A stretch of DNA of 64,000 nucleotides from Caballeronia pedi (lineage in GTDB: Bacteria; Pseudomonadota; Gammaproteobacteria; Burkholderiales; Burkholderiaceae), in NCBI RefSeq assembly GCF_001544915.2, contig NZ_FCOE02000001.1, forward strand, positions 62,001 to 126,000, read 5' to 3'. Positions 46,065 through 58,245 of this stretch are shown piece by piece. Under the pieces are notes generated by a model, which saw only the letters and a program-made list of their open reading frames with translations, made no database searches and was not told where the DNA came from. The translations under genes and the position numbers were made by a program. Each line of letters opens with the position of its first letter. Position 1 is the stretch's first letter.

Positions 46065-47378
46065 TCAGCCGAGCAGTGCGTCGGCGAATTCCTCGGCGCT
46101 GAAAGGTTGCAGATCCTCGACCTTCTCGCCCACGCCGATGAAATACACCGGCACCGGCCGCTGTCGCGCGATCGCGGCGAGAATGCCGCCTTTCGCGGTG
46201 CCGTCGAGCTTCGTGACGACGAGACCCGTCAGGCCGAGCGCATCGTCGAACGCCTTGACCTGCGCGAGCGCGTTCTGACCCGTGTTGGCGTCGATCACGA
46301 GCAGCACTTCGTGCGGCGCGTCGGGCATTGCTTTCGCGATCACGCGGCGCACCTTGCGCAGTTCTTCCATCAAATGCAACTGCGTCGGCAGGCGGCCGGC
46401 GGTGTCGGCCATCATCACGTCGATCTTGCGCGCACGCGCCGCGCCGACGGCGTCGTAAATCACGGCGGCGGCGTCGCCGCTTTCCTGCGCGATCACGGTC
46501 ACGTTGTTGCGCTCGCCCCAGACCGTCAACTGTTCGCGCGCGGCGGCGCGGAAGGTGTCGCCGGCGGCGAGCAGCACCGACTGGTCGAAACGCTGCAGAT
46601 GCTTCGCCAGCTTGCCGATGCTGGTCGTCTTGCCGGCCCCGTTCACGCCCGCGATCATCATCACGAGCGGTTGCGCGCGGCCGAGCATCAACGATTTTTC
46701 GAGCGGGCGCAGCAGGTCGACGAGCAATTCACGCAGCGCGGCCTTCACCTGCGATGCGTCGGTCAGACGCTCCGAGCGCACTTTCTCACGCAGCGATTCG
46801 AGCAGGAATTCGGTGGCATCGACTCCGGCGTCGGACATCAGCAGCGCGGTTTCGAGTTCTTCGTACAGGTCTTCATCGATCTTCGCGCTGACGAAAATGC
46901 CGGTCAGGTTGGTGCTCGTCTTCGACAGACCGTGACGCAGGCGCGAGAGCCACGACTTCTTCGCGACCGCATCGAGCGTGGGCGGCGGCACGATTTCCTC
47001 GCTCGCCTGATCCGTTTCCGGACCGCGCGCCCATTGCGACTGCGTGCGGCCTTGCCAGTATTCCTTCGAATCGCCGGCCGGAAGCTGGACGTGCGCTGTG
47101 GAAACCGGCGCAACGGGTTGCGCAGCCTTCGGTGCGACCGGTTCCGCAGCCTTCGGTGCGACGGGTTCCGCAGCCTTCGGTGCGACCGGTTCCGCAGCCT
47201 TCGGTGCGACCGGTTCCGCAGGCAGCGCCTCTTCCTGCGGCGCTTCGGCGGCCAGCGCCTGCCGTTCCAGCTCGGCGTCGGAGAGGTCGTCGTTCCCGTC
47301 CGCCGCGACGATGTCTTCCTGAGGCGTATCGAGCGGCGCGTCAGCCGGCTTTTTGAATTTCTTGAAGAAGCTGAACAT
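46065..47378 (-). CDS. ftsY: Signal recognition particle receptor FtsY
   Basis: This 437-residue SRP GTPase receptor brings ribosomes making membrane proteins to the translocon. It has a basic N-terminus (MFSFFKKFKKP) and an acidic, Pro/Ala-rich A domain with about five copies of an eight-residue unit, EPVAPKAA, near residues 53-92. The NG domain follows, with P-loop GVNGAGKTTSIGKLA, DTFRAAAREQL, DTAGRLPTQ and TKLDGTAKGG. The GTPase core is complete. The repeat number probably varies between strains. Confidence 0.97.
   Translation of the reverse strand: MFSFFKKFKKPADAPLDTPQEDIVAADGNDDLSDAELERQALAAEAPQEEALPAEPVAPKAAEPVAPKAAEPVAPKAAEPVAPKAAQPVAPVSTAHVQLPAGDSKEYWQGRTQSQWARGPETDQASEEIVPPPTLDAVAKKSWLSRLRHGLSKTSTNLTGIFVSAKIDEDLYEELETALLMSDAGVDATEFLLESLREKVRSERLTDASQVKAALRELLVDLLRPLEKSLMLGRAQPLVMMIAGVNGAGKTTSIGKLAKHLQRFDQSVLLAAGDTFRAAAREQLTVWGERNNVTVIAQESGDAAAVIYDAVGAARARKIDVMMADTAGRLPTQLHLMEELRKVRRVIAKAMPDAPHEVLLVIDANTGQNALAQVKAFDDALGLTGLVVTKLDGTAKGGILAAIARQRPVPVYFIGVGEKVEDLQPFSAEEFADALLG
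47123..47218 (-). repeat. 24-bp tandem repeat within ftsY
   Basis: Four nearly identical 24-base units start at 47123, 47147, 47171 and 47195. They differ at one C/G position and have degenerate copies on both sides. They encode the eight-residue EPVAPKAA repeats of the A domain. The unit length is a multiple of three, so copy changes would keep the frame. Confidence 0.93.
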
Positions 47379-47611
47379 GGATGTGTGGCGATGATGCGCG
47401 CGTGATCGGTGGCCTCGTGCGCGCTATTGAGCCGCTTTGCGCGAGGCCGGCGCGAAAGGGTAGAAGCCGCATATTTTATCAGGCGAAGCCGCGCCCGCCC
47501 GTGCGGCGCCCGGCATGGCGCGCGCGTGTGGTAACGTTGGCTTTCATTGCTCGTGCCGGCCTGTCGTCAAGCAAAAATACGCCCGGCGCGCTCGACTCCA
47601 ACCATCCTCTT

Positions 47612-48238
47612 ATGCCTCGCTCGTCCGTTACCCGTTCCGTCCTGCCCAGCCACACGCCCTCGCGCGGAGGCAAACCGCACACGATCCGCATCATCGGCGG
47701 AGACTGGAAGCGCACGCCGCTGCCCGTGCTCGATCTCGATGGCCTCAGGCCCACGCCGGATCGCGTGCGCGAAACGCTCTTCAACTGGCTCGGCCAGGAT
47801 CTCTCAGGACAGACGTGTCTCGACATGTTCGCGGGCAGCGGTGCGCTCGGTTTCGAGGCGGCGTCGCGAGGCGCTGCGCGCGTGCTGATGGTCGAGCGCA
47901 GCGCGAAAGCGGCCGCGCAGATCAGGGCGAATCAGACGAAACTCGGCGCGCGCAACATCGAAATCGCGGAAGCGGATGCGCTGCGGCTCGCCGCCAGCCT
48001 CACGCCCGGCTCGTTCGACGTGATCTTTCTGGACCCGCCGTTCGGCGATCAGGCGTTGCTCTTGCGCGCGCTCGCGCTGGCGGCGCCGCTCGTCGCGCCC
48101 GATGGGGCCATCTACGTCGAATGCGGCGATCCGCTGGATCTGGCGGGCATCGACGCGCTCGCGGGCTGGAGCGTCGTACGCGATGGCAAGGCGGGCGCCG
48201 TTCGCTATCATTTGCTGCGCCGCGAAAATGAGGAATAA
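47612..48238 (+). CDS. rsmD: 16S rRNA (guanine(966)-N2)-methyltransferase
   Basis: This 208-residue methyltransferase modifies G966 of 16S rRNA. It has IRIIGGDWKRTPLPV, the RPTPDRVRETLFNWL motif, the SAM loop LDMFAGSGALGFEAASRG and the catalytic DPPF in VIFLDPPFGDQ. The ATG at 47612 was chosen because the upstream extension is unlike the family. It diverges from ftsY and precedes coaD, a common order (ftsY-rsmD-coaD). Confidence 0.95.
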   Translation: MPRSSVTRSVLPSHTPSRGGKPHTIRIIGGDWKRTPLPVLDLDGLRPTPDRVRETLFNWLGQDLSGQTCLDMFAGSGALGFEAASRGAARVLMVERSAKAAAQIRANQTKLGARNIEIAEADALRLAASLTPGSFDVIFLDPPFGDQALLLRALALAAPLVAPDGAIYVECGDPLDLAGIDALAGWSVVRDGKAGAVRYHLLRRENEE

Positions 48239-48338
48239 TGCGCGTTCCCCAATTTGGGACAGCCAGTCTTGATGGGAATGAGGCAGAGTGGGGCGTCGCA
48301 GCCACGCGACCCAATGTAAATAGAAGAGGAGAAAGCTC

Positions 48339-48845
48339 ATGGTTGTCGCCGTGTATCCGGGTACGTTCGACCCGCTCACTCGTGGGCATGAAGACATTGT
48401 CCGGCGCGCATCGAGCATTTTCGATCAGCTCGTCGTGGGCGTCGCGGACAGCCGCGCGAAGAAGCCGTTTTTCTCGCTGCAGGAGCGGCTGGATATTGCG
48501 CACGATGTGCTCGGGCATTACCCGAACGTGCAGGTGAGCAGTTTCACCGGGCTACTCAAGGACTTCGTGCGCAAGAACAACGCGCGCGTGATCGTGCGCG
48601 GATTGCGCGCCGTTTCCGATTTCGAGTATGAGTTTCAGATGGCGGGGATGAACCGTTACCTATTGCCCGACGTCGAGACGATGTTCATGACGCCGTCCGA
48701 CCAGTATCAGTTCATCTCGGGCACGATCGTGCGCGAGATCGCGCAACTCGGCGGCGACGTGAGCAAGTTCGTGTTCCCGTCGGTGGAAAAGCGGCTGATC
48801 GACAAAGTCGGTAATCTGTCGCAGATGGACCCTGCGGCGCCGTGA
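48339..48845 (+). CDS. coaD: Phosphopantetheine adenylyltransferase
   Basis: This 168-residue enzyme makes dephospho-coenzyme A from phosphopantetheine and ATP. The nucleotidyltransferase motif [19 protein letters not shown] (HxGH-like TRGH) is at residues 7-25. The later [22 protein letters not shown] and [19 protein letters not shown] are family signatures. GAGGAG lies eight bases upstream of the ATG. It follows rsmD by about 100 bases. Confidence 0.97.
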   Translation: MVVAVYPGTFDPLTRGHEDIVRRASSIFDQLVVGVADSRAKKPFFSLQERLDIAHDVLGHYPNVQVSSFTGLLKDFVRKNNARVIVRGLRAVSDFEYEFQMAGMNRYLLPDVETMFMTPSDQYQFISGTIVREIAQLGGDVSKFVFPSVEKRLIDKVGNLSQMDPAAP

Positions 48846-48919
48846 AGCGCCCGGCCCGCGCGTCATCAGAAATGGCGCGCGGGCGTCATGCCGGTCGAGA
48901 TACCGGCGCAAGAGAGTGA

Positions 48920-50247
<1,328 letters not shown>

Positions 50248-50260
50248 AGTGGGCTCCAGA

Positions 50261-50863
50261 TCAGGAATTACGGTGCAGGTTCATCATCGCACGCTCGGTT
50301 TCGCCGGCGACGACGAAAGGCATCACGGCGAGCGCGCGCTCGATCGACTGATCGATCACATCCTGTTCGTCGCGGCGCGGCGGCTTGAGCACGAAGTTCG
50401 CGACATCGGGCTTCGCGCCTGCGCGCGCGCCTTCGGGAATCAGGTCGCGCGGATGCCCGATGCCGATGCGCAAGCGCCAGTATTGCTGCGACGACAGATG
50501 CGCGGAAATATCCTTGAGGCCGTTATGTCCGCCGCTGCCGCCGCCGAGCTTCATCTTGACGGTGCCGGGCGGAAGGTCGAGTTCGTCGTGCGCGACGAGA
50601 ATCTCGTCGGGCAGGATCTTGAAGAACTGCGCGAGCGCGACCACCGATTGACCCGAACGGTTCATGAAGGTCTGGGGTTCGAGCAGATGGATTTCGTGGC
50701 CGTGCAGGCGTCCCTTGCCGTAGAAGCCGTGAAAGCGGCGTTCTTCGCGCAGTGTCGCGCCGGCGTCGCGTGCGAACTGGTCGACGAACCAGAAGCCCGC
50801 GTTGTGCCGTGTCGCGGTGTATTCGGCGCCCGGATTGCCCAGGCCGACGATCAGCTTGATCAT
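50261..50863 (-). CDS. pth: Peptidyl-tRNA hydrolase
   Basis: This 200-residue enzyme frees tRNAs from dropped-off peptidyl chains. [24 protein letters not shown] holds the catalytic His20 region; [30 protein letters not shown] and RLRIGIGHP are also diagnostic. It belongs to the conserved prs-rplY-pth cluster. A terminator separates it from rplY, so it may use its own promoter or read-through. Confidence 0.96.
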   Translation of the reverse strand: MIKLIVGLGNPGAEYTATRHNAGFWFVDQFARDAGATLREERRFHGFYGKGRLHGHEIHLLEPQTFMNRSGQSVVALAQFFKILPDEILVAHDELDLPPGTVKMKLGGGSGGHNGLKDISAHLSSQQYWRLRIGIGHPRDLIPEGARAGAKPDVANFVLKPPRRDEQDVIDQSIERALAVMPFVVAGETERAMMNLHRNS

Positions 50864-50881
50864 GTCGAATCGTGTAGAGCG

Positions 50882-50916
50882 AAAAAAAACCCGCCGGGGC
50901 TTGCGCGCCGGCGGGT
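50882..50916 (-). terminator. Terminator after rplY
   Basis: The stem ACCCGCCGG/CCGGCGGGT (50889-50897 with 50908-50916) is followed on the minus strand by about eight T. It lies between rplY and pth. Confidence 0.9.
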
Positions 50917-50968
50917 CACGTCGACCGCTCTTGCGAACGGATCGAGAGGATAGCGGTGTTCCGCGTGC

Positions 50969-51586
50969 TTACTCGGCTGCCGGCTTTTCGCCTTCAGCTT
51001 CGCCAGCCCCTTCCGACACGACAGCAGCCGGAACGGTAGCCGAAGCCACGACCGGGTTTTCTGCCTCGACGGAAACCGTCAGGCTCACGCCCTTCGGCAG
51101 CGGGATGTCCTTCGCGTGCATCGTCTGGCCGGCTTCGATCTTCGCCAGATCGATTTCCAGGAACTCAGGCAGGTCTGCCGGCAGGCATTCCACTTCCAGT
51201 TCCGTCACGACGTGCGAGATCACCGCGCCCGCCAGCTTCACGGCCGGGTTGGTTTCCTGGTTCATGAAGTGCAGCGGCACCTTGGTGTGCAGCTTCTTCT
51301 TCGCGTCGACGCGCTGGAAGTCCACGTGCAGCACGAGCTGCTTGAACGGATGGTATTGCACGTCGCGCAGCAGAACCTGTTGCGACTTGCCGGCCAGTTC
51401 CAGATCGAGAATCGACGAGTGGAAAACTTCTTTCTTCAGGGCGTGCCACAGGGCGTTGTGGTCCAGTTCGACCAGTTGAACGTCCGTTTCACCACCGTAC
51501 ACGATACCCGGGGTCTTACCCGAGTTGCGCAGGCGGCGGCTCGCACCCGTACCTTGCTTGCTACGCTCGAAAGCGACGACTTTCAT
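50969..51586 (-). CDS. rplY: 50S ribosomal protein L25 (Ctc type)
   Basis: This 205-residue L25 of the long Ctc form binds 5S rRNA. The N-terminal L25 domain has [19 protein letters not shown]. The C-terminal TL5 domain ends in an acidic/Ala-rich tail ([17 protein letters not shown]). TAGGAG lies seven bases before the ATG. It follows prs, with a terminator between them, suggesting that its level is set partly independently. Confidence 0.95.
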   Translation of the reverse strand: MKVVAFERSKQGTGASRRLRNSGKTPGIVYGGETDVQLVELDHNALWHALKKEVFHSSILDLELAGKSQQVLLRDVQYHPFKQLVLHVDFQRVDAKKKLHTKVPLHFMNQETNPAVKLAGAVISHVVTELEVECLPADLPEFLEIDLAKIEAGQTMHAKDIPLPKGVSLTVSVEAENPVVASATVPAAVVSEGAGEAEGEKPAAE

Positions 51587-51693
51587 GTCTGACTCCTATA
51601 TCTGCCCGCGACCAGGCAGGGAAACCGGGATCATCGAAAAGGTGTGATCCCACAACAAGCGACGCGAACCTTCGTACGTTCGCATCGATCATG

Positions 51694-51720
51694 CAAAAAC
51701 GCGAAGCATGCGCCTCGCGT
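51694..51720 (-). terminator. Terminator between prs and rplY
   Basis: On the minus strand the arms 51713-51720 and 51699-51706 form an eight-pair stem with one G-U, loop CGCATG, followed by TTTTT (A run at 51694-51698). Confidence 0.8.
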
Positions 51721-51737
51721 TCCTTGCTCAATTCTGT

Positions 51738-52691
51738 TTAACCTTCGGCGAAGAGCGACATCACCGAGTCGCCGCGCCGGATTCGCGAGAATGTCTCCGC
51801 GAGCAGGCCCGCGCTCGACAGCAGACGGATCTTCGGGCACGCGAGCGATTCGGCCGACAGCGGAATCGTGTCCGTGACGACGAGCTCGTCCAGCTGCGAC
51901 GCCGCGATGCGCTCGCCCGCGCCACCCGAGAGCACCGGGTGCGTGGCATACGCGAAGACCTGCTTCGCGCCGCGGTCCTTCAGCACTTGCGCGGCCTTGC
52001 ACAGCGTGCCGGCGGTATCGACCATGTCGTCCATGATCACGCAGGTGCGTCCTTCCACTTCACCGATGATGTTCATCACCTCGGCGACATTCGCCTTCGG
52101 ACGGCGCTTGTCGATGATCGCGAGGTCCGTGTTCAACTGCTTGGCGAGCGCACGCGCGCGCACCACGCCGCCCACGTCCGGCGACACGACCAGCAGATGG
52201 TCATGGTTCTGCTTGCGCAGATCGCCGAGCAGAACGGGCGTGGCGTAGATGTTGTCGACGGGGATGTCGAAGAAGCCTTGAATCTGGTCGGCGTGCAGGT
52301 CCATGGTGATCACGCGATCGACGCCGGCAATTTCCAGCATGTTCGCGACGACCTTCGCCGAGATGGCCACTCGCGCGGAACGCGGACGGCGATCCTGACG
52401 CGCATAGCCGAAGTAGGGGATGGCTGCGGTGATCCGGCCTGCGGATGCGCGCTTGAGCGCATCGACCATGATCATCAGTTCCATCAGATTGTCGTTCGTG
52501 GGGGCGCAGGTGGACTGCAGAACGAATACGTCTTTACCCCGAACGTTTTCCTGAATCTCGACCATGATCTCGCCGTCTGAGAAGCGGCTGACCATTGCTT
52601 TGCCGAGAGGAATTCCAAGGATTTTGACGACTTCCTGTGCAAGCGCGGGATTTGCGTTGCCAGTAAAAACCATCAGGCCGTCACTGCTCAT
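51738..52691 (-). CDS. prs: Ribose-phosphate pyrophosphokinase
   Basis: This 317-residue enzyme makes PRPP from ribose-5-phosphate and [21 protein letters not shown] opens the protein. [23 protein letters not shown] is the ATP site and [17 protein letters not shown] is the PRPP loop. The ATG at 52691 gives the standard length. It lies downstream of the tRNA-Gln gene on the same strand, so the two may share a transcript from ispE. Confidence 0.97.
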   Translation of the reverse strand: MSSDGLMVFTGNANPALAQEVVKILGIPLGKAMVSRFSDGEIMVEIQENVRGKDVFVLQSTCAPTNDNLMELMIMVDALKRASAGRITAAIPYFGYARQDRRPRSARVAISAKVVANMLEIAGVDRVITMDLHADQIQGFFDIPVDNIYATPVLLGDLRKQNHDHLLVVSPDVGGVVRARALAKQLNTDLAIIDKRRPKANVAEVMNIIGEVEGRTCVIMDDMVDTAGTLCKAAQVLKDRGAKQVFAYATHPVLSGGAGERIAASQLDELVVTDTIPLSAESLACPKIRLLSSAGLLAETFSRIRRGDSVMSLFAEG

Positions 52692-52741
52692 CGTGCACCT
52701 GTCTGCGGCTGGAGGCGAGAGGAAAAACGCGAGAAAAGGAA

Positions 52742-52818
52742 TGGCAGGGGAGGAAGGACTCGAACCCTCGCATGCCGGAATCAAAATCCGGTGCCTTGAC
52801 CAACTTGGCGACTCCCCT
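52742..52818 (-). tRNA. tRNA-Gln (anticodon TTG)
   Basis: This is a complete cloverleaf on the minus strand. The acceptor is AGGGGAG/CTCCCCT, and the D stem GCC/GGC encloses AAGTTGGTCAA. The anticodon stem CCGGA/TCCGG holds the loop TTTTGAT, giving anticodon TTG. The T arm has TTCGAGT. Discriminator G and an encoded CCA follow. It sits between prs and ispE. Confidence 0.96.
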
Positions 52819-52871
52819 ACACAACTCTGAGTCTCGCCGGGAAGTGTAGGACATACCCGACGAAACGAAAC

Positions 52872-53753
52872 CTATGACGCGAAAGCGAAGAGAGGATGAG
52901 AATCCAGACTTGCTGTCACTACGCTCTTCCAGCTTGCCGGCAGTTTGGCTTGCGCCATTTCTGCTTCGGCTCGGCTGGCGAAAGCGGCGAACACGCTTGC
53001 TCCAGATCCGGTCATTCGCGCCGGTGCGAGATTGACAAACCACTCGAGCACCTGTGCAACTTCCGCGTACTTTTCTGCAACTACAGCCTGCATGTCATTT
53101 CGACCGAAGCTGTCTGGCCAGTTAGTGTCTGACCTTTGCGCTGCAAGAAAGTCCATCATTTTGGCGGCTTTCGTGTTCCGTGTCAAGCTTTTTTCGGAGA
53201 AAATCGCCGCGGTGGGGACGTGAGCATCGGGCGTTACAACCAGGAAGAAGCGTTTCGGCAGATCGACTGCCTGCAGCGCCTCACCCACACCTTCTGCGAA
53301 TGCATTTTGCCCGAAGACAAAAAACGGCACGTCCGCGCCGAGTTGCAGGCCGAGATTCTGCAGAATCTCACGCGAAAGATCAACACCCCATAGACGATTT
53401 AACGCCAAAAGTGTTGTCGCCGCGTCGGAACTGCCTCCGCCGAGGCCCGCTCCCATCGGCAGACGCTTGTCGATCTCGATTTCCACGCCGAACGTCGTGC
53501 CCGTGTGTTGCTGGAGCAGGCGCGCGGCACGCACGATGAGGTCGTCGGCTTCGGGCACGCCCGGCACGTCCGTCTTGCGCGTGATGATGCCGTCGTCGCG
53601 GCGCGTGAAGTGCAGCCGGTCGCCCCAGTCGAGCAACTGGAAGACGGTCTGCAGTGAGTGATACCCATCCGGGCGGCGGCCCGTGATGTGCAGGAAAAGG
53701 TTCAGCTTCGCGGGCGCGAGGCAGTCACGGAGCGAATCGGTCGATGAGGGCAT
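52872..53753 (-). CDS. ispE: 4-diphosphocytidyl-2-C-methyl-D-erythritol kinase
   Basis: This 293-residue GHMP kinase acts in the MEP pathway to isoprenoids. The start has [22 protein letters not shown], and the ATP loop is [22 protein letters not shown]. The C-terminal motif [12 protein letters not shown] is present. It is placed after lolB with a 19-base gap, as in many proteobacteria (lolB-ispE-tRNA-prs). Confidence 0.96.
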   Translation of the reverse strand: MPSSTDSLRDCLAPAKLNLFLHITGRRPDGYHSLQTVFQLLDWGDRLHFTRRDDGIITRKTDVPGVPEADDLIVRAARLLQQHTGTTFGVEIEIDKRLPMGAGLGGGSSDAATTLLALNRLWGVDLSREILQNLGLQLGADVPFFVFGQNAFAEGVGEALQAVDLPKRFFLVVTPDAHVPTAAIFSEKSLTRNTKAAKMMDFLAAQRSDTNWPDSFGRNDMQAVVAEKYAEVAQVLEWFVNLAPARMTGSGASVFAAFASRAEAEMAQAKLPASWKSVVTASLDSHPLFAFAS

Positions 53754-53772
53754 GCGTGTTGCAACTGCGAGG

Positions 53773-54399
53773 TTATTGATCGAGCACCAGCTTGATGTCG
53801 AGCGGCGGTTCGTTGCGCATCAGATTCACGCGCTTCACGCCGGTCGCGGGCGCGTCGGCGTAAGCGAGGTAATCGATCGTCCATCCGTCCTGCCTGATTT
53901 CCTTCGGACGGCCGTTGTTCGATTCCGGATCGAGCGTCGTCTGCGCGCGCGAACTCGGCGCGGCGGACGGCTGCAGCCAGTAACGCAGGCCTTCCACCGG
54001 CAACGCGAAACCGAGCGTGTTCTGCATCAGCAGGGATACGTTGTCGGCGCTCACCGGCTGGCGGTTGGGAAGTTCGAGCGTGGCGAGCGACGGCGACGAC
54101 GTGACGATCGCCATCGTCTGGCCGAGCGGATTGCGCAGTTGCAGCGTGACGGTATCGCCCGTTTCCTGCCAGTCGAAGTTGCCGTACGCGTTGCGCTGCA
54201 CGCCGTTTTGATCGTTGTACTGCACGGCGAAGCGTCCGTGATACGCGCGGCTCGTCTGCGTCGCGAGGGAAGTGCTTGCGTTCGTCGTCGTGGGGACGCG
54301 CGGCTGGACCGCGCAACCCGACATCACCAGCGCGGCCGCCGCCGCCAGGCCGAGCGCGCCGCGTCGAAGCGATGCGCCGGCAAAGAATTCAAAAGCCAT
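53773..54399 (-). CDS. lolB: Outer-membrane lipoprotein receptor LolB
   Basis: This 208-residue protein inserts lipoproteins from LolA into the outer membrane. It is itself a lipoprotein with lipobox VMSGC (Cys27). A beta-rich domain follows: [38 protein letters not shown] and GLRYWLQ. The ATG at 54399 overlaps the stop of the TPR gene (TGATG), implying coupled translation. Sequence identity to E. coli LolB is expected to be low, so the call relies on layout, motifs and position before ispE. Confidence 0.88.
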   Translation of the reverse strand: MAFEFFAGASLRRGALGLAAAAALVMSGCAVQPRVPTTTNASTSLATQTSRAYHGRFAVQYNDQNGVQRNAYGNFDWQETGDTVTLQLRNPLGQTMAIVTSSPSLATLELPNRQPVSADNVSLLMQNTLGFALPVEGLRYWLQPSAAPSSRAQTTLDPESNNGRPKEIRQDGWTIDYLAYADAPATGVKRVNLMRNEPPLDIKLVLDQ

Positions 54400-56258
54400 C
54401 AAAGGTCGTTTACCTGGAGTCGTTTTAGCGTTTTGACGAGCGTGTCGTTGTCCGGTTCGAGCTTTAGCGCCTGCCGCCACGTGTCGCGCGCCTGATCCTG
54501 CTGACCGGACTTCCACTGCACCTCGCCCAGATGCGCGCCTATTTCGGCATTCGGCTGAAGGGTGTACGCGTTCTTCAGAATCTTCTCCGCTTCGGCCGAA
54601 TTGCCCTGACGGAAACGCGCCCAGCCGAGACTGTCCATGATGAACGCGTCGTTCGGCGCGAGCGAAACCGCCTTTTCGATCAGCTTTACCGCTTCATCGA
54701 GCCGCTGGTTGCGGTCGACGAGCGAATAGCCGAGCGCGTTGTACGCCTGCGGGTTGTTCGGCTGCGTGCGCATCAGCGTGCGTAATTGCGTTTCCATCAC
54801 GTCGTAATGACCGTTCTTTTCGGCGGCCATCGCGTAGTCGTAGATGAGATCGGGATCGTCGGGGAACGCGGCGACCGCTTTCGCGAGATTCGCTTCCGCT
54901 TCCTTGTACCGATGCGCCTCGAAGAGAATCGCGGAGTCGGTGCGCGCGAGCAGCGCGAGATCGCGCGGATCGGAGCTTTGCAGGCTACCGAGCAGCGCAC
55001 GCGCGTCGTCCACCTTGCCCTGCTTCGCGAGCAGTTGTGCGCGCGTGATCTGCGCGGGCAGATACTGCTGGCTCGTGCGCGGAATCTTGTCGAGCCACTG
55101 GCTCGCGGCGGCTTCGTTCTTCTGCTCCAGCGCCAGTTGCGCGAGATAGATGTACGCCTGACCCGGGTCCGCGCCCGGCGTGCTTTCCGCCGTCTTCGCG
55201 TAGAGATTCAGAAAATCCTGCGCCTTGTCGAACTGCTTCTTCTGAATGTTGATGAGCGCGAGCGCCATCAACGGCGTCAGGTCTTTCGGGTCGTTCTTGC
55301 GCATGATCTCGAACTGCTTCTGCGCATCGTCGAGCCTGTCGGACGACAGATACAACTGCGCCAGCGCGAGCCGTGCGTCATGCGATTTCGGATTCTTGTC
55401 GAGATACTTTTCGAACGAAGCGATGCCTTCCTTGCGCTCCTCCGGACCCATGCGCGCGAGCGTGAGCGCGGCGGGCAGGTAATCCGGCTTCAGTTGCAGC
55501 GCCTTTTCGAGCGATGCCTTCGCGCCCGGCTGATCGTCTGCGATCAATTGCTGGCGCGCGAGCGCGAGCTGCACTTCGGGCCGGTCCTGATCGTTTTTCG
55601 TCAGATCCTTGAGCACGTTCAGCCCGCCGACGCGATTCGGTCCACGCGCGAGCAGCGACTGCAAGGAAAGAATGGCCTCGCCGCGCTGTTCGGGCGACAC
55701 CTTCGCGAGTTCGCGCTCGAGCGTGGGTTTCGCGTCGTCAGGCTTTCCGCTGACGATCAACAGCGATGCGCTCAATTGCGCCGCGCGCTCCGAATGCGGC
55801 GCGAACTGCTGCCAGAGCTGCGCCGACGTAAGTGCATCGTTAGGGCTTTGCGCCGCGATCGCGATTTCGGTCGCACGCTGCGCGAAACGCGGATCGTGCG
55901 TGTCGCGGGCGAGCGAAAGATAGGTCTGGTAAGCGGGAGCGGGCTGGCCGCGTTGCAGCGCGACTTCGGCCGCCAGCACCTGGAACACGATCTGGCTGGA
56001 CATTGCCACGTTCGGCAAGTCCTGCGATTCAGCACCGCTCACCGGTGCGGTCAGCAGATCGGCCGCGCTTTGTGCGTCGGACTGATCGTCCTCGCTCGGA
56101 ACGGGCGACGCGTTCGGGGCCTGAGCGTGCGCGGGTGCGAATGCGAGCGCGGCCATCGCGAGCGCGACGGCGCCGGCGATTCGCGACATGGGCACGGCGA
56201 ACGAATGCGCCAGGCCGGCGTGACGCTTGGCAAACAGCTTCATGACGAACGAGTTCAT
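54399..56258 (-). CDS. TPR-repeat protein upstream of lolB
   Basis: This 619-residue exported protein has a signal peptide (about 20-46, ending APAHAQA) and at least ten tetratricopeptide repeats. Examples are [35 protein letters not shown] and the following [20 protein letters not shown]. It is probably periplasmic or anchored at the outer membrane. The ATG at 56258 has GGAATT upstream; 56243 is an alternative. Its coupling to lolB suggests envelope assembly or lipoprotein traffic, but no ligand or partner can be read from the sequence. Confidence 0.88.
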   Translation of the reverse strand: MNSFVMKLFAKRHAGLAHSFAVPMSRIAGAVALAMAALAFAPAHAQAPNASPVPSEDDQSDAQSAADLLTAPVSGAESQDLPNVAMSSQIVFQVLAAEVALQRGQPAPAYQTYLSLARDTHDPRFAQRATEIAIAAQSPNDALTSAQLWQQFAPHSERAAQLSASLLIVSGKPDDAKPTLERELAKVSPEQRGEAILSLQSLLARGPNRVGGLNVLKDLTKNDQDRPEVQLALARQQLIADDQPGAKASLEKALQLKPDYLPAALTLARMGPEERKEGIASFEKYLDKNPKSHDARLALAQLYLSSDRLDDAQKQFEIMRKNDPKDLTPLMALALINIQKKQFDKAQDFLNLYAKTAESTPGADPGQAYIYLAQLALEQKNEAAASQWLDKIPRTSQQYLPAQITRAQLLAKQGKVDDARALLGSLQSSDPRDLALLARTDSAILFEAHRYKEAEANLAKAVAAFPDDPDLIYDYAMAAEKNGHYDVMETQLRTLMRTQPNNPQAYNALGYSLVDRNQRLDEAVKLIEKAVSLAPNDAFIMDSLGWARFRQGNSAEAEKILKNAYTLQPNAEIGAHLGEVQWKSGQQDQARDTWRQALKLEPDNDTLVKTLKRLQVNDL

Positions 56259-56343
56259 GGAATTCCAGACGATGTTTCGGTCGATTGTAACGCGGTCGCT
56301 AAAATACCGGCACAACCGTCCCAGCAAGTCTCTCTCCAGAAAA

Positions 56344-57174
56344 ATGCCCGAATTGCCGGAAGTCGAAGTCACCCGCCGGGGAATCGAACCCTATGTCGCC
56401 GGACGGCGTGTCGAGCACGTGGATGTGCGCACACCGGCGCTGCGCTGGCCGATCCCGCCGCATCTTCCGAAGACGCTCGATCATCTGAAGATCGAGCGGG
56501 TCGAGCGGCGCGGCAAGTATTTGCTGTTCGAGACGGTGCAAGGGTGGCTGATCGTTCATCTCGGCATGACGGGCACGTTGCGCGTGCTGCGTCACGTACC
56601 GAAGCCGCCCGAGGCGGCGAAACACGATCACGTCGATATCGTGTTCGACGACTTCATCCTGCGCTTTCGCGATCCGCGCCGCTTCGGTGCGATCCTCTGG
56701 CATCCGCGCGCGGACGGCGACGTGCTCGATCATCCGCTGCTCGCGAGTCTGGGCGTCGAACCGTTCTCGCCGGAATTCTCCGGCACGCTGCTGTTTCGCG
56801 AGACGCGCGGGCGCAAGGTGTCGGTCAAGCAGGCGCTGCTCGCGGGCGATATCGTCGTGGGCGTGGGGAACATCTACGCGTCGGAGAGCCTCTTTCGCGC
56901 GGGCATCCGGCCGACGACCGCGGCCGGGCGCATCTCGCTCGTGCGCTACGACCTGCTCGCGGATGCGGTGCGCGTGACGCTCGCCGCTGCCATCGACAAG
57001 GGCGGCAGCACGTTGCGCGATTTCGTCGGCAGCAACGGCGAGTCGGGCTATTTCCAGCTCGACTATTTCGTCTATGATCGCGCGGGCCTGCCGTGCCACG
57101 TGTGCGGCACCGCGATCAGACAGATCGTCCAGGGCCAGCGCTCCACGTACTTTTGCCCGCGTTGCCAACGCTAA
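56344..57174 (+). CDS. mutM: Formamidopyrimidine-DNA glycosylase
   Basis: This 276-residue repair enzyme removes 8-oxoguanine and cuts at the abasic site. The N-terminal PELPEVEV holds the catalytic Pro1 and Glu2 after Met removal. The C-terminal zinc finger is [41 protein letters not shown] is the helix-two-turn-helix. It is followed six bases later by mutY, so the two arms of the oxidised-guanine system are paired. Confidence 0.97.
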   Translation: MPELPEVEVTRRGIEPYVAGRRVEHVDVRTPALRWPIPPHLPKTLDHLKIERVERRGKYLLFETVQGWLIVHLGMTGTLRVLRHVPKPPEAAKHDHVDIVFDDFILRFRDPRRFGAILWHPRADGDVLDHPLLASLGVEPFSPEFSGTLLFRETRGRKVSVKQALLAGDIVVGVGNIYASESLFRAGIRPTTAAGRISLVRYDLLADAVRVTLAAAIDKGGSTLRDFVGSNGESGYFQLDYFVYDRAGLPCHVCGTAIRQIVQGQRSTYFCPRCQR

Positions 57175-57180
57175 TTTCCG

Positions 57181-58245
57181 ATGCTCGCACTCACCGATTT
57201 TTCGTCGCGCCTCATCGCGTGGCAACGCATTCACGGCCGGCACGACCTGCCGTGGCAGAACACGCGCGACGCGTATCGCGTCTGGCTGTCGGAAGTCATG
57301 CTGCAGCAAACGCAGGTCTCGACCGTCATTCCGTACTACGCGCGCTTTCTCCAACGCTTTCCGACGGTGACCGCGCTCGCCGATGCGCCCATCGACGACG
57401 TCATGGCGCTCTGGGCCGGGCTCGGCTACTACTCGCGCGCGCGCAATCTGCATCGCTGCGCGCAGGTGGTTGCGCACGAGCACGGCGGCGCGTTTCCGCA
57501 GACCGTCGACGCGCTGGCGATGCTGCCGGGCATCGGACGCTCGACGGCGGCGGCGATCGCGTCGTTCGCGTTCGGCGCGCGCGCGACGATCCTCGACGGC
57601 AACGTGAAACGCGTGCTCGCGCGCGTGTTCGGCATCGAGGGTTTTCCGGGCGAGAAGCGCGTCGAGAACGCGATGTGGGCGCTCGCGGAATCGCTCTTGC
57701 CGGACGCCGCGAACAAGGACGAAGTGACCGCGTACACGCAAGGCCTGATGGATCTGGGCGCGACGCTCTGCGTGCGCGGCAAGCCGGATTGCGCGCGCTG
57801 CCCGTTCGCATCGGATTGCGTGGCGAAGGTGGAAGGACGGCAGCGCGAGCTGCCTGCCGCGCGCCCGAAGAAAGCCGTGCCGACGCGCAAGACGTGGATG
57901 CTGATACTGAAGGACGGCGATTCGGTCCTGCTGCAGAAGCGGCCGTCGATCGGCATCTGGGGCGGGCTCTGGAGTCTGCCCGAAGCGGCGGACGAGGCTG
58001 CGTTGACGGAAGTTGCGAACAATCTCGGCGCGAGCTATCAGCCGCTCCAGCGTCTCGCGCCCTTGTCGCACGCGTTCACGCACTTCAAGCTGGATATCGA
58101 GCCGCGGCTCGGCGAAGCGCGCGAAACGCCGCGCGAGTTGATGGATACGGAAACGGTCTGGGCGCCGCTCGCGCGGATCGATTCATACGGCCTGCCCGCA
58201 CCGGTGCGCAAACTGCTCGACGCGCTGTCCGGCTCGCTGATCTAA
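57181..58245 (+). CDS. mutY: A/G-specific adenine glycosylase
   Basis: This 354-residue enzyme removes adenine mispaired with 8-oxoguanine. It has HDLPWQNTRDAYRVWLSEVMLQQTQV and the helix-hairpin-helix LPGIGRSTAAAIASFAFG. An iron-sulfur cluster motif occurs as CVRGKPDCARCPFASDC, and a C-terminal NUDIX-like domain recognises 8-oxoG. All key residues appear present. The stop overlaps the LON-domain gene on the opposite strand by four bases. Confidence 0.97.
   Translation: MLALTDFSSRLIAWQRIHGRHDLPWQNTRDAYRVWLSEVMLQQTQVSTVIPYYARFLQRFPTVTALADAPIDDVMALWAGLGYYSRARNLHRCAQVVAHEHGGAFPQTVDALAMLPGIGRSTAAAIASFAFGARATILDGNVKRVLARVFGIEGFPGEKRVENAMWALAESLLPDAANKDEVTAYTQGLMDLGATLCVRGKPDCARCPFASDCVAKVEGRQRELPAARPKKAVPTRKTWMLILKDGDSVLLQKRPSIGIWGGLWSLPEAADEAALTEVANNLGASYQPLQRLAPLSHAFTHFKLDIEPRLGEARETPRELMDTETVWAPLARIDSYGLPAPVRKLLDALSGSLI

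Noticed and set aside
47123..47218. Regular 24-bp repeats that could suggest a CRISPR array
   Set aside because: The units are contiguous without spacers and lie in frame inside ftsY, so they are a protein repeat.
48854..48885. Nine-base-pair GC hairpin between coaD and the ferredoxin gene as a terminator
   Set aside because: There is no T run on either side. It may be a structured leader but cannot be called a terminator.
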